This document shows, one piece after another, positions 36,520 through 45,167 of a stretch of 64,000 nucleotides of DNA. The position numbers and the translations under genes were made by a program. The notes below the pieces were generated by a model, which did no database searches, was not told the DNA's origin, and was given only the letters and a program-made list of their open reading frames with translations. This stretch comes from Streptomyces bikiniensis (lineage in GTDB: Bacteria > Actinomycetota > Actinomycetes > Streptomycetales > Streptomycetaceae): assembly GCA_000716465.1 (NCBI GenBank), contig JNWL01000014.1:54882-118881 (forward strand), written 5' to 3'. Numbering within the stretch: the stretch's first letter is position 1; every line of letters starts with the position of its first letter.

Positions 36520-36552
36520 GGCCGGTCGGACCGCGTCCCGGTCCGACCGGCC
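36520..36552 (-). terminator. Hairpin terminator after the secreted amidohydrolase-like gene
   Basis: GGCCGGTCGGACC (36520-36532) and GGTCCGACCGGCC (36540-36552) form a 13-bp perfect stem, loop 7. The adjacent 36478-36520 is made of ACGGCGAGGG-type short repeats. Confidence 0.8.
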
Positions 36553-36578
36553 CCACCCGTACGGGGTTCCCGGCGCCC

Positions 36579-38642
36579 TCAGGCCCGGTGGACCGCCACC
36601 TCGTGGAGCGAGTACCCCCACTTCGTCGCCCGCCGCTCGCCGTGGATCCGTACGTAACGGGCCGGCTGCGACGGGAACCCGGCCGTGTCGTACCCGCCGT
36701 CCCCGGTGGTCGTGGACCACACCGTCCGCCAGTCCGTGCCGTTGTCCGACAGCTCGATCCGGTAGCGGCTCGCGTACGCGCGCTCCCAGTCCAGGACGAC
36801 CTTCCCGACCGGGCGGACCGACCCGAGGTCCACCCGCAGCCACTGGTCGTCCGACCAGTCGCTGGCCCAGCGGGTGCCCGTGTCGCCGTCGAAGGCCCGG
36901 CCCGGCGCGTAGCTGGTGAAGGGGTTCCACTCCGAGGAACTGGCCGACGCGGGCGCGCCCGCCGCCAGGTTCGCGCCCGGCTCGTGGTCCTCGGTCGCCT
37001 TCCACGTGGTCAGGTACGACTCCGCGCCCGAGGCCAGCTCGTCCACGACGCCCGGACCGCCGGCGGTGAGCCGGATCTGCTCGATCCAGTCGGGGACCAT
37101 GCCGTGGTGCGCGGCGCCGTCGGTGTTGAGGTCCCAGACGCGCTGCCCGGTGACCTGGCGGTCGAGCACCGCGCCGCCGTCGAAGCTGCGGAAGGGGTAC
37201 GTCACGGCGTTCGGCGCGCCGGTGCCGACCGGGCCCGGCCAGCCGCCGACGCCGTTCATGTCGGTGCCGTAGCCGAGGCCGACCCCGTACTTCGCCCGCA
37301 GCGCGGCCTTCTGCCCCGCCTCGCCGACGAAGCCCTCCGCGCCGTGCATGTACTGGGCGACGAAACCGCCCAGGCGGTAGAGCCGCTCGGTCCAGTCGAG
37401 GTCCATCCAGCTGTGGCTGGACAGGACGCCCGGGTACTCCTCGGACTCCAGGACGTCCAGCGCCCGGCCCGCGGCCTTGACGCTCATGTGGTCGAGCTCC
37501 AGCATCATCCCGCGGTCGATCATGCCCCGCAGGGCGTGCTCGCCGAGCCGGGTCAGGCCGCGGGTGTTGCACTTGGCGTCGGAGGCGTACGAGGGGACGC
37601 TCACGCCCGGCGGCAGCTTCGACGCCATCACCGGGGCCGCCGCGAGGCCGATCGGATTGTCGTGCTGCGGGCCCGCGCACTTCTCCGTGGTCCAGAAGGT
37701 GCCGGTCGACAGGAACTGGCCGATGTTGACCGCCGTGCCGATGGCGCCCTCGTCGAAGCGGACGCCGCACAGCGCGTTGTCGAACTTGTGGCACAGGAAC
37801 ATGCTGCGCACCCCGAGGCCGTACAGCTCGTCCAGGCCCCGGTCGATGTCCGCCTCGTCGCACTGGGCGACGTCGAGGATCTGCTTGCAGCCGAACGGCT
37901 CCGAGGTCTCCACGCCGAGGACGACGGCGAGCTTGCCCTGCTCGACCACCGAGCGGGCCTGGGCGGCGTCGGTGACGATCCGGAACCAGCCCTTGCCCGG
38001 GCCGCCGTACATCCGGTCGACGTAGTCCTGGAGTTCGTACGTCCTGCGGGCCTGGAGGCGGATCGAGTCCATCTCGTCGCAGCCCCGGTCGCGGGGCAGG
38101 ATCGAGCAGATCAGGCCGTTCGTCACCAGGTCGTTGACGAGGACGCGCTGTCCGCCGCGCCAGGCGCGCTCGACCCAGGCGTAGTAGTTCTGCTGGTGGG
38201 TCAGGGAATCGTGGGCGGGCCAGTCCTCGAACGTGGGCCAGCCGACCGGGTCGTGGTGGCCGTCGGCGCCGCCCGTGATGTTCTCGAACAGGGCGCCGGA
38301 GCCGTCGGGGTAGTGCTCGGGGCAGTCCTTGAGCGCGTCGGCCGCGCCGGCCTCGGAGAACGTGCGGCCGCAGATCAGCCGCCCCCCGAAGCCCTCGTCG
38401 GACATGAGGTGGTTGTGCGCGTCGACGAAGCCGCGCACCTTCCCCCGGGCGTCGGTGCCGGTGAACGGCGCGCCCGTGACGTTGATCTGCGAGTCGGCGG
38501 CGGGACGGGACGTGGGCTCCCACCACGGGCCGCCCGCGGCGGCGGGGACCGGGGCGGAGCCGAAGAGGACGGCGGCCAGGGCGAGGACGAGCGCCAGGAG
38601 GGCGGATCCGCCGCCCCTCCCGCGCGAGAGGGGTCGAGTCAT
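36579..38642 (-). CDS. Secreted amidohydrolase-superfamily protein with C-terminal F5/8C domain
   Basis: A 687-residue secreted protein. The signal peptide (about 12-35, SALLALVLALAAVLFGSAP) precedes a TIM-barrel metallohydrolase. Candidate metal ligands are His-x-His in FVDAHNHL, His in LELDHMSV, His in LSSHSWMD and Asp in GYGTDMNG. Many cysteines in the barrel suggest disulfides. From about residue 560 an F5/8 type C (galactose-binding-like) domain follows (SSEWNPFTSYAPGRAFDGDT, ending WGYSLHEVAVHRA), pointing to binding of a cell-wall or plant sugar. Substrate unknown. GGAGG precedes the ATG. Confidence 0.85.
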   Translation of the reverse strand: MTRPLSRGRGGGSALLALVLALAAVLFGSAPVPAAAGGPWWEPTSRPAADSQINVTGAPFTGTDARGKVRGFVDAHNHLMSDEGFGGRLICGRTFSEAGAADALKDCPEHYPDGSGALFENITGGADGHHDPVGWPTFEDWPAHDSLTHQQNYYAWVERAWRGGQRVLVNDLVTNGLICSILPRDRGCDEMDSIRLQARRTYELQDYVDRMYGGPGKGWFRIVTDAAQARSVVEQGKLAVVLGVETSEPFGCKQILDVAQCDEADIDRGLDELYGLGVRSMFLCHKFDNALCGVRFDEGAIGTAVNIGQFLSTGTFWTTEKCAGPQHDNPIGLAAAPVMASKLPPGVSVPSYASDAKCNTRGLTRLGEHALRGMIDRGMMLELDHMSVKAAGRALDVLESEEYPGVLSSHSWMDLDWTERLYRLGGFVAQYMHGAEGFVGEAGQKAALRAKYGVGLGYGTDMNGVGGWPGPVGTGAPNAVTYPFRSFDGGAVLDRQVTGQRVWDLNTDGAAHHGMVPDWIEQIRLTAGGPGVVDELASGAESYLTTWKATEDHEPGANLAAGAPASASSSEWNPFTSYAPGRAFDGDTGTRWASDWSDDQWLRVDLGSVRPVGKVVLDWERAYASRYRIELSDNGTDWRTVWSTTTGDGGYDTAGFPSQPARYVRIHGERRATKWGYSLHEVAVHRA

Positions 38643-38763
38643 GGGCAGCGAGCCTCCGGTCGGTGGGGGAGTACCGGGCGTGCCGAGGATCGCGGTGCCG
38701 AAGGACCGAGTCAAGGGTCCGGGACGGATGACCCACTCACGCGTGAGGGAGGCCGCCTCCCCC

Positions 38764-39357
38764 TCAACCCTCCATCAGGGACACGAGTTGATCGGCCATC
38801 AGGTCGAGATGGCCGTCCGCCGCGTCCTCGTCGCCGAGGACGAGGAACTGGAGGGTGAGGCCGTCGATCACCGCCGCCAGATACCGCGCGACCACCTCCA
38901 CCGGCACCTTCGGCTCGACCCCCCGCACCGCCCCCACCCGCTCGACCAGATCGGCCGCCGACGCCACGTACTGCTCGTACTGGGCCCGCGCCAGGTGCTC
39001 GAACCCGGGCTCGCGCAGCGCGTACTGGGTCAGGTCGTAGGTCAGCATGTGCTCGCCGGGACGGGCGGTGACGTGGTCCCAGTACGTCCGGAGCGCGCCC
39101 CGCACGGTCTCGCGCAGGGTCGCGCCCGGCTCCACCGCCGACATCACCCGCGCCACGTAGTTGTCGGTGATCGTCTCGATCGCGGCTTCGAGGAGCGCCT
39201 GCTTGGACTCGAAGCAGTAGTGGAAGACGCTCAGCGACACCCCCGCCTCGGCGCAGATCGAGCGGGTGGTGGTCCGGGCGACCCCGTCCCTGGTCATCGC
39301 CCTGATCGCCGCCTCGACCAGCTGCCTGCGTCGTTCGGCCGACGGCATCCGCGCCAT
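38764..39357 (-). CDS. TetR family transcriptional regulator
   Basis: A 197-residue TetR regulator. The N-terminal DNA-binding domain (about 7-55) reads RRRQLVEAAIRAMTRDGVAR, TTTRSICAEAGVSLSVFHYC. The ligand domain has the TetR_C_6-like end VVARYLAAVIDGLTLQFLV. It lies 82 bp downstream of the sulfonate ABC operon on the same strand and may be its last gene, but a separate role is equally possible. Confidence 0.9.
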   Translation of the reverse strand: MARMPSAERRRQLVEAAIRAMTRDGVARTTTRSICAEAGVSLSVFHYCFESKQALLEAAIETITDNYVARVMSAVEPGATLRETVRGALRTYWDHVTARPGEHMLTYDLTQYALREPGFEHLARAQYEQYVASAADLVERVGAVRGVEPKVPVEVVARYLAAVIDGLTLQFLVLGDEDAADGHLDLMADQLVSLMEG

Positions 39358-39439
39358 GGTTCCTCCTCGCGTCCGGCGCCAGGGTAACCGCAGCCCCCCG
39401 GCACCGTGATCGCCCCGGCCCGTCCCCTCCGCCGGACCC

Positions 39440-40258
39440 TCAGGCCGCCGCCGGGCCCTGTGCCACCGGGCCCTGCGCCGCCGAGCTCCGCGTCGCCGCC
39501 GCGAGTTCCGACCGCAGGGCGGCGAAGCCGGGGTCGCCGCGCAGGGCGGCCACGTCCGTGCCCGGATCGCGGGGGAAGGGGACGGGGACCTCGGCGACCA
39601 CCCGGCCGGGGCCCGCCGCCATCACCAGGACCCGGGAGCCGAGCAGGACCGCCTCCTCCGCCGAGTGCGTGACGAAGAGGACGGTCGCGCCGGTGGTCGA
39701 CGCCAGGGCGCGGACCTCCTCCTGGAGGCGTTCGCGGGTGAGCGCGTCCAGGGCCGCGAACGGCTCGTCCATCAGCAGGACCTGCGGTTCCGCCGCGAGC
39801 GCCCGCGCGATCGCGACGCGCTGCTGCTGCCCGCCCGACAGCTCCCAGGTGCGCCGCCCGGCCATGCCCGACAGGCCCACCAGGGAGAGCAGTTCCTCGA
39901 TCCGGGCGGCCCGCGCGGAGCGCTCCACCCCGTGCCGGGCCAGGGCGAAGGCGAGGTTGCCCCCGACCGTGCGCCAGGGGAAGAGCCGGGGCTGCTGGAA
40001 GACCACGCCGACCTTCCGGCGCACCTCCACGGTCCCGGCGGCGGGCCGCTCGAAGCCCGCCACGAGCCGCAGCAGCGTCGTCTTGCCGCAGCCCGACGGG
40101 CCGACCAGGACCACGAACTCGCCGGGGTCCACGGTCAGGGACACGTCGGAGACCGCGACGACGGGGGCCTTGGCCGTGCCGTAGCGGACCCCGACGCCGG
40201 ACAGCACGACATCGGCGCCGCCCGGAGCCGTTTCCGTACCCGCCTCAGCCGGTGACAC
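39440..40258 (-). CDS. ABC transporter ATP-binding protein (sulfonate/taurine type)
   Basis: A 272-residue ATPase of the SsuB/TauB family. Walker A is GPSGCGKTT (53-61), the Q-loop is VVFQQPRLFPW, the signature LSGGQQQRVAIARAL, Walker B VLLMDEPFAALDALT and the switch His in FVTHSAEEA. It energises uptake with the permease and binding protein upstream. The ATG overlaps the binding-protein gene by 14 bp, so translation is coupled. The C-terminal tail ends in AQGPVAQGPAAA repeats. Confidence 0.94.
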   Translation of the reverse strand: MSPAEAGTETAPGGADVVLSGVGVRYGTAKAPVVAVSDVSLTVDPGEFVVLVGPSGCGKTTLLRLVAGFERPAAGTVEVRRKVGVVFQQPRLFPWRTVGGNLAFALARHGVERSARAARIEELLSLVGLSGMAGRRTWELSGGQQQRVAIARALAAEPQVLLMDEPFAALDALTRERLQEEVRALASTTGATVLFVTHSAEEAVLLGSRVLVMAAGPGRVVAEVPVPFPRDPGTDVAALRGDPGFAALRSELAAATRSSAAQGPVAQGPAAA

Positions 40259-41288
40259 GGGCCAGCTCCTTCACCGCGAGGCCCTTCTCGAAGACCGACC
40301 GGTCCGGCACGGCATCGATGGCCTTCTGGCCCTTGAGGAAGACGGCGGCGTCGTACAGGTTCCCCGCGAGCGCGCCCGGGGCGCCGGGCCTGCCCAGGTA
40401 CTGGGCCCCCCGCTGCTCCTCCGCGGTGAGCAGGACCAGCTCGGCGAGCTGCTCGCGGGCCTCCTCGGGGCTGAGGTTGAGCTCGGCGCCGATCGCGACG
40501 GCCGCCTTCGCGGGGTCGCTCTTGGCCAGTTTCACGGCCTGGTCCTCGGCCTTCAGCCAGGCGTCCACGATCTCGGGGTGCTCGGCCGCGAACGCGTCGG
40601 TGACCACGCCCAGGTCGGCGGTCGGCCTGCCCTCGGCCGCGATCTCCCGGCTGGAGACGAGCACCTTCCCGTCCTTCTTCAGCTCGGTCAGGCTCGGCGT
40701 CCACACGTAGGCGGCGTCGATGTCGCCCCGCTGCCAGGCCGCGAGCGCGTCCTGCGGCTGGAGGTCGACGAGCGTCACGTCGGACGCCTTGAGCCCCGCC
40801 GACTCCAGCGCCACGAGCAGCGAGTAGTGCGCGGTCGAACCGAACGGGGTCGCGATCTTCCGCCCCTTGAGCGCGGCGACGGACGCGACGTCCTTCTGGG
40901 CGACGAGCGCCTCGTTGTCCCCGATCAGGTCGTGGATCCACAGCACCTTGTACGGAATGTCCAGCGGCGCCGAGAGCCCCTTGGTGACCGGGCTCGAACC
41001 CAGCAGCCCGAGGTCCACCGACCCGGCGATCACGGCGGTGTTGACGTCGCCGCCCGAGTCGAACTTCACCCACGACACCTCGGCGTCCGGCAGTGCCTTC
41101 TCCAGGAGCTTCTGGTTCTTCACCACCAGATCGGCATTGGGGATCGCCTGGTACGCGATGCGCACCCGGACCTTCCCGCCCTTGCCCTCGCCGCCGGAGT
41201 CGGCACCGCCGCAGGCGGTCGTGGAGAGGGCTAGCAGCAGGGCGGTGGCGGAGGCGGCGAGCACGGCGCCGCGACGGGAGGAGGGCAT
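40245..41288 (-). CDS. ABC transporter substrate-binding lipoprotein (SsuA/TauA type)
   Basis: A 347-residue lipoprotein. The signal peptide ends in LLLALSTTACGG, with Cys27 as the lipid anchor. The NMT1/SsuA domain follows: RIAYQAIPNADLVVKNQKLL, FDSGGDVNTAVIAGSVDLGL, ATPFGSTAHYSLLVALESAG and QPQDALAAWQRGDIDAAYVW. The last is closest to taurine-binding TauA proteins. It delivers an organosulfonate to the permease. GAAGGA precedes the ATG, 52 bp after the permease stop. Confidence 0.93.
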   Translation of the reverse strand: MPSSRRGAVLAASATALLLALSTTACGGADSGGEGKGGKVRVRIAYQAIPNADLVVKNQKLLEKALPDAEVSWVKFDSGGDVNTAVIAGSVDLGLLGSSPVTKGLSAPLDIPYKVLWIHDLIGDNEALVAQKDVASVAALKGRKIATPFGSTAHYSLLVALESAGLKASDVTLVDLQPQDALAAWQRGDIDAAYVWTPSLTELKKDGKVLVSSREIAAEGRPTADLGVVTDAFAAEHPEIVDAWLKAEDQAVKLAKSDPAKAAVAIGAELNLSPEEAREQLAELVLLTAEEQRGAQYLGRPGAPGALAGNLYDAAVFLKGQKAIDAVPDRSVFEKGLAVKELARVTG

Positions 41289-41340
41289 GACGGTTCCTTC
41301 GGGGAAGAGAGGGTGGTGGGGAGAGAAGGGGGAGGGGGTG

Positions 41341-42216
41341 TCAGGCGCGGCCGCGCCAGGGGACCGCCGCCCGCTCCAAGCCCCGGAACAACGCGTCGAG
41401 GAGGATTCCGGAGAGGCCGATGGCGATGATGCCGGCGATGACGACGTCGGTCTGGTTGTAGCGCTGGGCATCGCGGATCATGCCGCCGATGCCGGGCACG
41501 CCGTTGATGGTCTCGGCGGCGACGACCGAGGTGTACGCGATGCCGACGGCGATCCGCACCCCCGTCAGGATCTCCGGCAGCGCCGACGGCAGCCGGATGG
41601 AGAACAGCAGCGCCACGGACCCCGCGCCCAGGGCCCGGCCCGCCTCCACCAGATCGGTGGGGACGCCCCGGACGGCCGCGGCGGTGGCCGCCGCGATCGG
41701 CGGGAGGGCGGCGATGAGCAGCAGCCAGATCTTCGGGGACTCGTCGATCCCGAACCAGATGACGAGCAGCGAGAGGTACGCCAGCGGGGGCAACGTGCGC
41801 AGGAAGGTGACAGCCGGCTCCAGGACCACGGCCAGCGGCTTCACCACCCCGATGAGGAGCCCCAGCGGGATGCCGACGAGCGCCGCGTAACCGGTGCCGA
41901 TCGCGATCCGGCGCAGCGAGACCGCCAGGTGCTCGACGAGCAGGTGCCCGCTGATGCCGCGCACCCCGTCGTGGACGGTGGACGCCTTCACGAAGGCCTG
42001 CCACACGTCTCCCGGGGACGGGACGAGCACGCGCGGCCAGACGCCCGCCGCGACCACGGCCTGCCAGGCGGCGAGGAGGACCGCGAGCGCGAGGAGCCGC
42101 AGCGCGGTCCAGCGCAGGGCCGCGACCCCGGCCGGTATCCGGCGGGCGGGCCGCCCGGGGGGAGCGGGCGCGGGGGCCGCGCCGGCCTTCTTCTCGGCGG
42201 TGTCGAGGAGGGTCAC
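41341..42216 (-). CDS. ABC transporter permease (SsuC/TauC type)
   Basis: A 291-residue permease with six predicted membrane helices. The first is LRLLALAVLLAAWQAVVAAG (about 38-57). The BPD_transp_1 EAA-like loop is DLVEAGRALGAGSVALLFSI. The GTG at 42216 overlaps the monooxygenase stop (GTGA). The much longer open frame upstream is the antisense-like continuation through the monooxygenase gene and is rejected. Confidence 0.93.
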   Translation of the reverse strand: MTLLDTAEKKAGAAPAPAPPGRPARRIPAGVAALRWTALRLLALAVLLAAWQAVVAAGVWPRVLVPSPGDVWQAFVKASTVHDGVRGISGHLLVEHLAVSLRRIAIGTGYAALVGIPLGLLIGVVKPLAVVLEPAVTFLRTLPPLAYLSLLVIWFGIDESPKIWLLLIAALPPIAAATAAAVRGVPTDLVEAGRALGAGSVALLFSIRLPSALPEILTGVRIAVGIAYTSVVAAETINGVPGIGGMIRDAQRYNQTDVVIAGIIAIGLSGILLDALFRGLERAAVPWRGRA

Positions 42217-43385
42217 GCCGCCACCTCCCCGGTCGTCGTCCCCGTGCCGTCCGCACGGACACCGGCCGCCGTCTGCGTACCGGCCGCCTCCGTGAGCGCC
42301 CGCAGCCGCGGTGCGACCTCCTCGCCGACCCGGTAGGCCTCTTCCAGGTGCGGGTAGCCGGACAGGACGAACTCGTCCACGCCCGCCCGCCCGTACTCGA
42401 AGAGGCGCTGCGCCACCTCGTCGTGCGAGCCGACGAGGGCCGTGCCCGCGCCCTCGCGGACGAGTCCGATGCCCGCCCACAGGTTGGGGGAGACGGTCAG
42501 GTTCTCGGCGGAGCCGCCGTGCAGCGCGGTCATCCGGGCCTGTCCGGTCGAGTCCATCCGGGCGAACCGTTCCTGCGAGGCGCGGACCGCCTCCGGGGCG
42601 AACCCGGCCAGGATGCGGTCGGCCTCCCGCCAGGCCTCGGCGGAGGTGTCGCGGGTGATGACGTGGAGGCGGATCCCGAAGCGCAGGGCGCGTCCGGCCC
42701 GTGCGGCCTTCTCCCGTACCCGGGCGACGCGTTCGGCGACGGCGGCCGGGGGCTCGCCCCACAGCAGCTGCACCTCGGCGTGGCGGGCGGCGACCTCCTC
42801 GGCCTCCGGCGACGCGCCGCCGAAGTAGAGGGGCACGGGCGACTCCACGGAGGGCTCGTGCAACCGGGCGTTCTCCAGCCGGACGTGACGCCCGTCCAGA
42901 TCGACGGCGCCGCCGTCGAGCAGCGCCCGTACGACCCGCATGAGCTCGCCGGTCCTGACGTACCGCTCGTCCTTCGGCAGGTGGTCGCCGTACGCCCTCT
43001 GCTCGACCGGGTCGCCGCCGGTGACCACGTTCAGCGCGATCCGGTCGCCGAACAGGCGCCGGAACGTGTCGGCCTGCTGGGCGATCAGCGTCGGCTGGGC
43101 GAGCCCGGCCCGGAACGCCACCAGGAAGCCGATCCGCTCGGTCACCGCCGCGACGGCCGGGGTCAGCACCCACGGGTCCACGCAGCCGAGTCCGACCGGC
43201 GTCAACAACTTGGCGAAACCGGCCTGTTCGGCCGCCCGGGCCACCTGCGCCAGATAGTCGAGACCGGCGCCGCGGCGGGTCGCGGCGGCGGTGCGGCCCT
43301 GGACGGCGGTGACCCCGCCGGGGTCGCGGCCGTCACCGCCGGTGGGCAGGAACCAGTGCAGTACGGGGGCGGCGGAAGAGGACAT
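42213..43385 (-). CDS. ssuD: FMNH2-dependent alkanesulfonate monooxygenase (SsuD-like)
   Basis: A 390-residue LLM-class flavin-dependent monooxygenase that releases sulfite from alkanesulfonates. LHWFLPTGGDGR (about 9-20), LGCVDPWVLTPAVAAVTERI, FRRLFGDRIALNVVTGGDP and PKDERYVRTGELMRVVRALL match SsuD, and VDEFVLSGYPHLEEAYRVGE is near the end. No SsuE-like reductase is adjacent. It is the first enzyme gene after the cysteine-rich leader. The C-terminal tail is Thr/Gly/Ala-rich. Confidence 0.92.
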   Translation of the reverse strand: MSSSAAPVLHWFLPTGGDGRDPGGVTAVQGRTAAATRRGAGLDYLAQVARAAEQAGFAKLLTPVGLGCVDPWVLTPAVAAVTERIGFLVAFRAGLAQPTLIAQQADTFRRLFGDRIALNVVTGGDPVEQRAYGDHLPKDERYVRTGELMRVVRALLDGGAVDLDGRHVRLENARLHEPSVESPVPLYFGGASPEAEEVAARHAEVQLLWGEPPAAVAERVARVREKAARAGRALRFGIRLHVITRDTSAEAWREADRILAGFAPEAVRASQERFARMDSTGQARMTALHGGSAENLTVSPNLWAGIGLVREGAGTALVGSHDEVAQRLFEYGRAGVDEFVLSGYPHLEEAYRVGEEVAPRLRALTEAAGTQTAAGVRADGTGTTTGEVAA

Positions 43386-43572
43386 GCGGGCGTACCTCGG
43401 GGGAAGTGCGGAGCGGAGGCGGGCGTACCACGGGAACGCCCGTCAGGCGTGGAAAGGATGCGCGGAGGGCCGGGAGTTCAGGGCCCGGGGCGTCGAACGC
43501 GGCGGAGGCGCACGGCGGCGGAGGTCCGCCGGCGGCGCGAAGGGAGAGAGGGGAGGAGCGCCGGGAAGGGGC
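43386..43572 (-). promoter_or_regulatory. Leader region between the Cys-rich peptide and ssuD
   Basis: Directly after the leader stop the transcript is C/U-rich and G-poor for about 35 bases (43573 down to about 43535). GC-rich hairpins follow, such as GGGCCC-containing and GCCGGCGG stems. Such a C-rich stretch could be a Rho loading site. No classical terminator with a U-run is seen. Confidence 0.4.
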
Positions 43573-43671
43573 TCAGCAACAGGCCGCGCGACGACAGGAG
43601 TCGACCCGACACAGCATCCCCGCGACACGCAGAAGATCCACGTGGCGGCGGGAGACGAGGGCGGGAGTCAT
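43573..43671 (-). CDS. Cysteine-rich leader peptide of the sulfonate operon
   Basis: A 32-residue ORF with ATG at 43671 and AAGGA upstream. It reads SRRHVDLLRVAGMLCR at about 7-22, the pattern of the actinobacterial putative leader peptide found before sulfur genes. Cys residues sit at 21, 26, 31 and 32, two of them directly before the stop. It precedes ssuD by 187 bp. By analogy with cysteine-responsive upstream ORFs in mycobacteria, ribosome stalling at the Cys codons when cysteine is short would raise expression of the operon. The mechanism here is inferred. Confidence 0.82.
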   Translation of the reverse strand: MTPALVSRRHVDLLRVAGMLCRVDSCRRAACC

Positions 43672-43736
43672 GGGCGCATCCTTGCCGCGCGGACGCTCCG
43701 CCGACAAGTCTCGTCCGTCATGTGGACCGTGTGGTC

Positions 43737-44321
43737 TCAGTCGATGGGATCCGGGTCCTCCGGCCAGGCGCCCCGCCCGGCGATCCGCAGCACCAGGGCG
43801 GCGATGTTCCACGCGTCGTCCTCGCCCCGGTGGTGGCGCCCCTCCAGGGGCAGCCCGGCGACCTCCAGGGCCTGCGCCATGCCGGGGCGCCGGGAGAGCC
43901 CGTACGCCTCGGTGAAGACCGCCTTCGCGTTGGTGTGCCGCCGCCCGAAGGGGTACTGCGTGCCGGTGGTCCGGCACTGGTGGGTGAACTGCTTGCGGTC
44001 GTACTCGCCCCAGCTCGCCCAGGGCCGCCTCCCCGCCTCGTACGCGGTGGCGAGCAGCCGGCAGGCGGCGGCGAAGTCCAGGCCGGTGTCGACCTCCGCC
44101 TGGGTGAGGCCGGTCAGGTCGGTGCAGAACGCGCTGACCCGCGAACGGACCGGGCGGACCAGGATCCGGTGGCGGGAGAGCCGCTCCCGCGCGTCCAGGT
44201 CGACCACGGTCAGGCCGATCTCGATGATCTCGCTCACCTGGCCGGGCGGGCGCTGCCCCTCCCAGCAGGTCGCCTCGACGTCGACGACGTTGACCAGTCC
44301 CCGGTGTCCCCCGTGCTCCAT
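43737..44321 (-). CDS. DEDDh 3'-5' exonuclease (Eri1/KapD-like)
   Basis: A 194-residue exonuclease. Exo I is VVDVEATCWEG (about 11-21), followed by SEIIEIGLTVVDLD. Exo II has the TDLTGLTQAEVD and FAAACRLL region, with WGEYDRKQFTHQC. Exo III is HHRGEDDAWNIAALV, with the DEDDh His. It is the single-stranded nucleic acid exonuclease type that replaces ERI1 in bacteria; substrate unknown. I chose the ATG at 44321; a GTG 12 codons upstream is possible. Confidence 0.85.
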   Translation of the reverse strand: MEHGGHRGLVNVVDVEATCWEGQRPPGQVSEIIEIGLTVVDLDARERLSRHRILVRPVRSRVSAFCTDLTGLTQAEVDTGLDFAAACRLLATAYEAGRRPWASWGEYDRKQFTHQCRTTGTQYPFGRRHTNAKAVFTEAYGLSRRPGMAQALEVAGLPLEGRHHRGEDDAWNIAALVLRIAGRGAWPEDPDPID

Positions 44322-44374
44322 GCGGGCGAGCGTAGGGCGCCCCGGCGCCGTCGGCACCTGGTTTTCCCGGGGCG

Positions 44375-45061
44375 TCAGTGGGGGAGGGCCCGGTCCGCTT
44401 CCCGCCCCAGCACCTCGCGCAGTGCCGCCACCGCGTGCGCCCGGTGCTCGTCCAGCCAGCGGACGGCGGCCGCCTCGTCACCGTGGCGGAGCGCGGAGAT
44501 CACGGCCCGGTGCTCCCGCACGGCCAGCTTCCGGTGCGGGGCGTCGGCGTAGTACAGCGAGCGGTACGCGTCCGTGGAGTCCCACAGGGTCGCGACGAGG
44601 CGGACGAGGCGCGGCATCCCGGACGCCTCGATCAGGGTGAAGTGGAAGAGCCGGTTCGCCGCCGCCATCGCGGGCACGTCCCCGTCGGCGGCGGCCCGCT
44701 CCACCTCGCGCTGGATCCGTTCGAGCGCGCCGACCGTGCCCTCCGGCATCCGCCCCACGGCCAGGCGGACCGCCTCCGTCTCCAGGAGCTCCCTGATCCG
44801 GTAGATCTCCTCCAGGTCGGCGAGCGAGAGCTCCGCGACGAAGTAGCCCCGGTGTATGTGATGGACCACCAGGCCCTCGGCCTCCAGGGCCTTGAGGGCC
44901 TCGCGCAGCGGCACCCGGCTCACCTCGAACCGCGCCGCCAGGGCGTCCTGGCGGATCTGGTCGCCCGGCTTGAGCTCCCCGGTGGTGATGGCGCGCCGCA
45001 GTTCCTCCAGGACGAACTGCTGGGCGGTCTGCGGCCGCCGCTTCTGCACCGCGCTGCTCAT
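44375..45061 (-). CDS. GntR family regulator (FadR/FCD type)
   Basis: A 228-residue regulator. The winged helix-turn-helix is at about 12-75 (LRRAITTGELKPGDQIRQDA, RFEVSRVPLREALKALEAEG). The C-terminal FCD domain (about 85-215) has the metal-binding Asp/His pattern (FHFTLIEASGMPRL, REHRAVISALRHGDEAAAVR). It lies 106 bp downstream of the CoA-transferase gene on the same strand. It is the obvious candidate to bind the GGATCC repeats between that gene and the glutaryl-CoA dehydrogenase, sensing a CoA-linked or dicarboxylic ligand. Confidence 0.92.
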   Translation of the reverse strand: MSSAVQKRRPQTAQQFVLEELRRAITTGELKPGDQIRQDALAARFEVSRVPLREALKALEAEGLVVHHIHRGYFVAELSLADLEEIYRIRELLETEAVRLAVGRMPEGTVGALERIQREVERAAADGDVPAMAAANRLFHFTLIEASGMPRLVRLVATLWDSTDAYRSLYYADAPHRKLAVREHRAVISALRHGDEAAAVRWLDEHRAHAVAALREVLGREADRALPH

Positions 45062-45167
45062 CGCCTGTGACCTTCCGTTCCCTCGTACCGCCGCCGGACC
45101 GCTCCCCGTCGGACCGCTCCTCCGGCGGTGACCATCTTCCTACGGATCCTCCGGACCTTCCGCCGGG

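Noticed and set aside
35928..38858. A 976-codon plus-strand frame opposite the CBS and secreted hydrolase genes
   Set aside because: It has low-complexity Val/Arg/Gly content and no start signal. The minus-strand genes have clear domains and a signal peptide.
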